Program-made: the position numbers and the translations under genes
In this document: piece after piece, positions 7,254 to 8,865 of the stretch
How the letters are laid out: every line of letters begins with the position of its first letter
Numbering within the stretch: position 1 is the first letter of the stretch
Assembly (NCBI GenBank): GCA_946886065.1
Contig: CAMPHU010000194.1
Location: forward strand, 1-8,865
Reading direction: 5' to 3'
From: an uncultured Massilia sp.
Lineage (GTDB): Bacteria; Pseudomonadota; Gammaproteobacteria; Burkholderiales; Burkholderiaceae
DNA length: 8,865 bases
The notes under the pieces: model-generated
What the model was told of the DNA's origin: nothing
Databases searched by the model: none
Seen by the model: only the letters and a program-made list of their open reading frames with translations

Positions 7254-7574
7254 ATGGACGAACACGGCAATGACTACATCGGCACGGTCTTCGTGCTGCC
7301 CGAATCGCGCTGCTTCGAACTCAGGACCACGATCCGCGGCGCACCCGCGACCGTGACCGGGACCATTTCCCAGCAGCTGGCGGCCCGCTTCGAAGACCAC
7401 GGGCGGGACGCCATCGATCCGCGCCAGGTGGCGCTGCGCCCGAGGAGAGTGGAGGTGGTGACCCGCGAGATCCACGAACGGCATCGCGCATCGCGCACGG
7501 TGCATTGTTTGACGCGGGTCTATGACCTGGAGGATTTGGGGGCGGCGGCGCCGGTGCCGGCGGCGACGGTTTAA
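7254..7574 (+). CDS. Hypothetical protein, 106 residues
   Basis: I do not recognise this protein. The start is well defined: AGGAGG at 7243-7248 lies 5 nt before the ATG, so the upstream TTG at 7221 in the same frame is less likely. It is soluble-looking, with no signal peptide or membrane segment. The sequence is rich in Arg, Glu and Val, with short strand-like stretches (YIGTVFVLPESRCFELRT, RRVEVVTREI) and two Cys (residues 20 and 84). The C-terminal 15 residues are Ala/Pro/Val low complexity. It is transcribed divergently from the carotenoid oxygenase operon, sharing a 219-nt control region, and converges with the 61-residue gene. No functional inference is justified. Confidence 0.75.
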   Translation: MDEHGNDYIGTVFVLPESRCFELRTTIRGAPATVTGTISQQLAARFEDHGRDAIDPRQVALRPRRVEVVTREIHERHRASRTVHCLTRVYDLEDLGAAAPVPAATV

Positions 7575-7594
7575 CGCAGGTTATGCGCGGATAA

Positions 7595-7632
7595 ACTTGG
7601 ATTCCGGCCGTGGGGGACGCCGGAACCCAAGT
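7595..7632. repeat. REP-like imperfect palindrome, copy B
   Basis: The arms ACTTGGATTCCGGC (7595-7608) and GCCGGAACCCAAGT (7619-7632) pair at 13 of 14 positions around a 10-nt loop. The outer ends are the same as in the palindrome at 3172-3203 (ACTTGG and CCCAAGT), and the arm length is the same, while the inner arm and loop differ. It also lies between converging genes. There is no adjacent T-tract on the + strand. Confidence 0.7.
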
Positions 7633-7661
7633 CCAACGTGCGCTCGCACAAGCACCAGACG

Positions 7662-7690
7662 AAAAAAAACCGCCCAGTAAAACTGGACGG
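7662..7690 (-). terminator. Intrinsic terminator of the 61-residue gene
   Basis: Read on the - strand, CCGTCCAG (7690-7683), loop TTTTA and CTGGGCGG (7677-7670) form an 8-bp stem with one U-G wobble, followed by eight T residues (7669-7662). An A-rich stretch before the stem can pair with the T-tract. It starts 21 nt after the stop codon of the - strand gene ending at 7712. Confidence 0.88.
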
Positions 7691-7711
7691 CTCTTTGCGC
7701 GCGGCTACCGC

Positions 7712-7897
7712 TCAGCCGAAGCTGACGAAGCGCTGCGGAATATCAATCGCCCCCGACTGCGCCGCTGCGGCGTAGGCGCGCATTTCGGCAACGACGGCTT
7801 CGAGCTGTTCATTGCCGGGGTTTTCAATGAAGCACTTCATGCGTTCTTGCAGCGACGCCTGCTGGTCACGCCATTCGTAACGGGAAGACTTGCTCAT
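7712..7897 (-). CDS. Small hypothetical protein, 61 residues
   Basis: I do not recognise this protein. Its reality is supported by a strong GAGGAGG ribosome binding site 4 nt before the ATG and by an intrinsic terminator just after the stop. It is soluble and probably mostly helical (SLQERMKCFIENPG, EQLEAVVAEMRAYAAAAQSG), ending in IPQRFVSFG, with a single Cys and no signal peptide. The start codon overlaps the stop of a 15-codon ORF upstream as ATGA, suggesting coupled translation. It lies 121 nt downstream of the tetR-type gene on the same strand and could be co-transcribed with it, as no strong promoter or terminator is visible between them. Confidence 0.72.
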   Translation of the reverse strand: MSKSSRYEWRDQQASLQERMKCFIENPGNEQLEAVVAEMRAYAAAAQSGAIDIPQRFVSFG

Positions 7898-7941
7898 GCT
7901 GCCTCCTCGCGGTGCGCCGCTGTTGTATTGTTAGTATTCAT
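7894..7941 (-). CDS. Mini-ORF of 15 codons, coupled to the 61-residue gene
   Basis: The ORF encodes MNTNNTTAAHREEAA. AGGAGG lies 5 nt before its ATG (7941) and its TGA overlaps the ATG of the next gene as ATGA. The first codons are unusually A-rich and Asn/Thr-rich against the local GC-rich background, as is common for efficient translation starts. It may be a leader peptide that opens or couples translation of the downstream gene, or a small protein in its own right. No run of one codon type typical of an amino-acid attenuator is present. Confidence 0.45.
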   Translation of the reverse strand: MNTNNTTAAHREEAA

Positions 7942-8018
7942 GACATCCTCCTGTAAAGGCCTTCAGGGTCTCACACAAGGCAGAGGCGGGTCGGTGCGAT
8001 GACGCACAGAGAGTTGCT

Positions 8019-8690
8019 TCAAGGATGCTTCAGGACACTGTGATAGAACAACTCCATGCGCTGGGCCAAGAGGTTCCGCGCTTCCTCGCCGCAGGGCTCC
8101 TGCTCCGGGAACAGGAAGCGGCCGATCGGATCGCCGCTGATGCAGCCGATCAGGTAAGCGGGCAGCATCTCGTACGGCAGGCCTTCGCGTAATTGCGCGC
8201 GCACCTCGGGCCGGGAGAAATACCGGGTCAGCATCTCGCGCGTCAGGCGCGGCCCGGCTTCGTAGAAGGCTTCCGCCAGCTCCGGGTTGCTGCCGGATTC
8301 GGCAATCACCACGCGCTGCAGGGCCACCGCTTCCGGCTCGCACAACAGCACCGAAAACACATGGGCGAAATCGTCCAGCGCCTCGCGCACCGGACGGGTG
8401 TCCTCTTCCATGCTGCCGGCGGGGAAGAAGCGCTCGCGGCGTGACGCCAGCGCCGCCTTGAGCAGGCCGGCCTTGCCGCCGAACTTCACGTAAATGGTGC
8501 GCACCGCCACCCGCGCTTCGCGCGCGATGGCTTCGAGGCTGACCTTGGTATAGCCATGCTTGAGGAACAGGCCGGCCGCGGCCTGGATCAGTTCCTGGGT
8601 GCGTGCTTCCACCTCGGACGCTTTCGGCCGCCCGGCCGATTTGCTGCCGCAAGCATGGGATAAGGGCGGAGGGGACATCGGTTTGCTCAT
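8019..8690 (-). CDS. TetR/AcrR-family transcriptional regulator
   Basis: A 223-residue one-component regulator. The N-terminal DNA-binding domain covers about residues 28-77, with the helix-turn-helix VSLEAIAREARVAVRTIYVKFGGKAGLL in the expected position and spacing after ELIQAAAGLFLKHGYTK. The C-terminal ligand domain carries RVVIAESGSNPELAEAFYEAGP (about 127-148), a block typical of the AefR-like C-terminal family (TetR_C_7). The ATG at 8690 was chosen: extension to 8831 is open but would run through the divergent promoter. The codons before the start show no clear ribosome binding site, and a promoter reading places the transcript start about at the ATG. It is divergent from a likely efflux adaptor gene at 8802, a usual arrangement for a repressor controlling a pump. 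The ligand is unknown. Confidence 0.92.
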   Translation of the reverse strand: MSKPMSPPPLSHACGSKSAGRPKASEVEARTQELIQAAAGLFLKHGYTKVSLEAIAREARVAVRTIYVKFGGKAGLLKAALASRRERFFPAGSMEEDTRPVREALDDFAHVFSVLLCEPEAVALQRVVIAESGSNPELAEAFYEAGPRLTREMLTRYFSRPEVRAQLREGLPYEMLPAYLIGCISGDPIGRFLFPEQEPCGEEARNLLAQRMELFYHSVLKHP

Positions 8691-8697
8691 GAAGCGG

Positions 8698-8726
8698 ACT
8701 TTAGAGGAATCTCTAATGAAATGCAA
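8698..8726 (-). promoter_or_regulatory. Candidate promoter of the tetR-type gene
   Basis: On the - strand TTGCAT (8726-8721) and TAAAGT (8703-8698) are separated by 17 nt and each match the consensus at four of six or better. The expected start near 8691 lies next to the ATG at 8690, so the transcript could be leaderless, in line with the missing ribosome binding site. The spacer holds a perfect palindrome, TTAGAG-GAAT-CTCTAA (8701-8716). Confidence 0.45.
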
Positions 8727-8790
8727 CCGTTTCATTTCTTGACTTCCGGCCCGGAGTGGAAAATAATGCGCATAAACCATTTCATTTCTT
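8718..8790 (+). promoter_or_regulatory. Efflux-gene promoter with two operator-like repeats
   Basis: TTGACT (8739-8744) and AATAAT (8762-8767), 17 nt apart, each match five of six consensus bases, making this the strongest promoter in the window. A 16-bp repeat, AACC(G/A)TTTCATTTCTT, occurs at 8725-8740 and 8775-8790, exactly 50 bp apart with one mismatch. The first copy runs into the -35 box and the second lies at the expected transcription start. The first copy is also part of an inverted repeat, GAAATG (8718-8723) with CATTTC (8733-8738), which covers the -35 box of the divergent tetR-type promoter. This is a plausible place for the TetR-type repressor to control both directions. Confidence 0.6.
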
Positions 8791-8801
8791 CGGAGTACTC
8801 C

Positions 8802-8865
8802 ATGGCAGAAGCGCACACCCCGGCCGAGCACAAGCCAGCCGCAGCCGCATCCAACCCCGCCGCAC
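8802..8865 (+). CDS. N-terminus of a probable efflux adaptor (HlyD/EmrA-like) protein, cut by window end
   Basis: Only 21 codons are visible: MAEAHTPAEHKP followed by an Ala/Pro/Asn-rich stretch. GGAG at 8792-8795 inside the palindrome GGAGTACTCC lies 6 nt before the ATG. A short polar, Ala/Pro-rich cytoplasmic head before a membrane segment is common in EmrA/HlyD-type membrane fusion proteins, and the divergent TetR-type gene supports a transport role. The visible part alone cannot prove the family; another membrane or unrelated protein remains possible. Confidence 0.45.
   Translation, partial: MAEAHTPAEHKPAAAASNPAA

Noticed and set aside
7035..7505. Upstream extension of the DUF2141 gene to 7505
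   Set aside because: It would bury the signal peptide inside the protein, cross the promoter and repeats, and run opposite the well-supported 106-residue gene.
7994..8007. Hairpin GTGCG-ATGA-CGCAC after the tetR-type gene as a terminator
   Set aside because: The stem is only 5 bp and no T-tract follows on the - strand.

Overview
The window looks like the chromosome of a high-GC betaproteobacterium. My best guess is Oxalobacteraceae (Massilia-like). This rests on the aceF-lpdA arrangement in which both E2 and E3 carry an N-terminal lipoyl domain joined by an Ala/Pro linker, on strong G/C bias at third codon positions, and on dispersed intergenic palindromes. The assignment is an inference from style, not from a database search. 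No rRNA, tRNA, CRISPR array, insertion sequence or phage gene was seen.

Region 1 (1-3148, + strand) is the end of a pyruvate dehydrogenase operon: aceF (E2, missing its first few residues) followed after 13 nt by lpdA (E3), closed by a strong intrinsic terminator. Region 2 (3232-7034, - strand) is a compact four-gene operon read right to left: a secreted DUF2141-type protein, a Tat-signal carotenoid oxygenase with all four iron-binding histidines, a LytS/AlgZ-type membrane histidine kinase and a LytTR response regulator. The junctions are 4 nt apart, an ATGA overlap, and a kinase/regulator junction where the regulator has no ordinary start codon. A 9-bp direct repeat with 20-bp period lies about 50 and 70 bp upstream of the likely start of this operon, the usual layout of a LytTR binding site. 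The operon may therefore activate itself.

Region 3 (7254-8690) holds small or regulatory genes: a 106-residue protein of unknown function on the + strand, then on the - strand a 61-residue unknown protein preceded by a coupled 15-codon mini-ORF, and a TetR/AcrR-type repressor gene. Region 4 (8691-8865) is a divergent control region with a near-consensus sigma-70 promoter flanked by two copies of a 16-bp repeat. It leads into the first 21 codons of a gene that resembles the N-terminus of an efflux-pump adaptor protein.

The two places where genes converge (3098-3231 and 7575-7711) each hold a related REP-like palindrome beginning ACTTGG and ending CCCAAGT. The most interesting parts are the carotenoid-cleavage/two-component operon with its candidate LytTR site, and the TetR/efflux control region.
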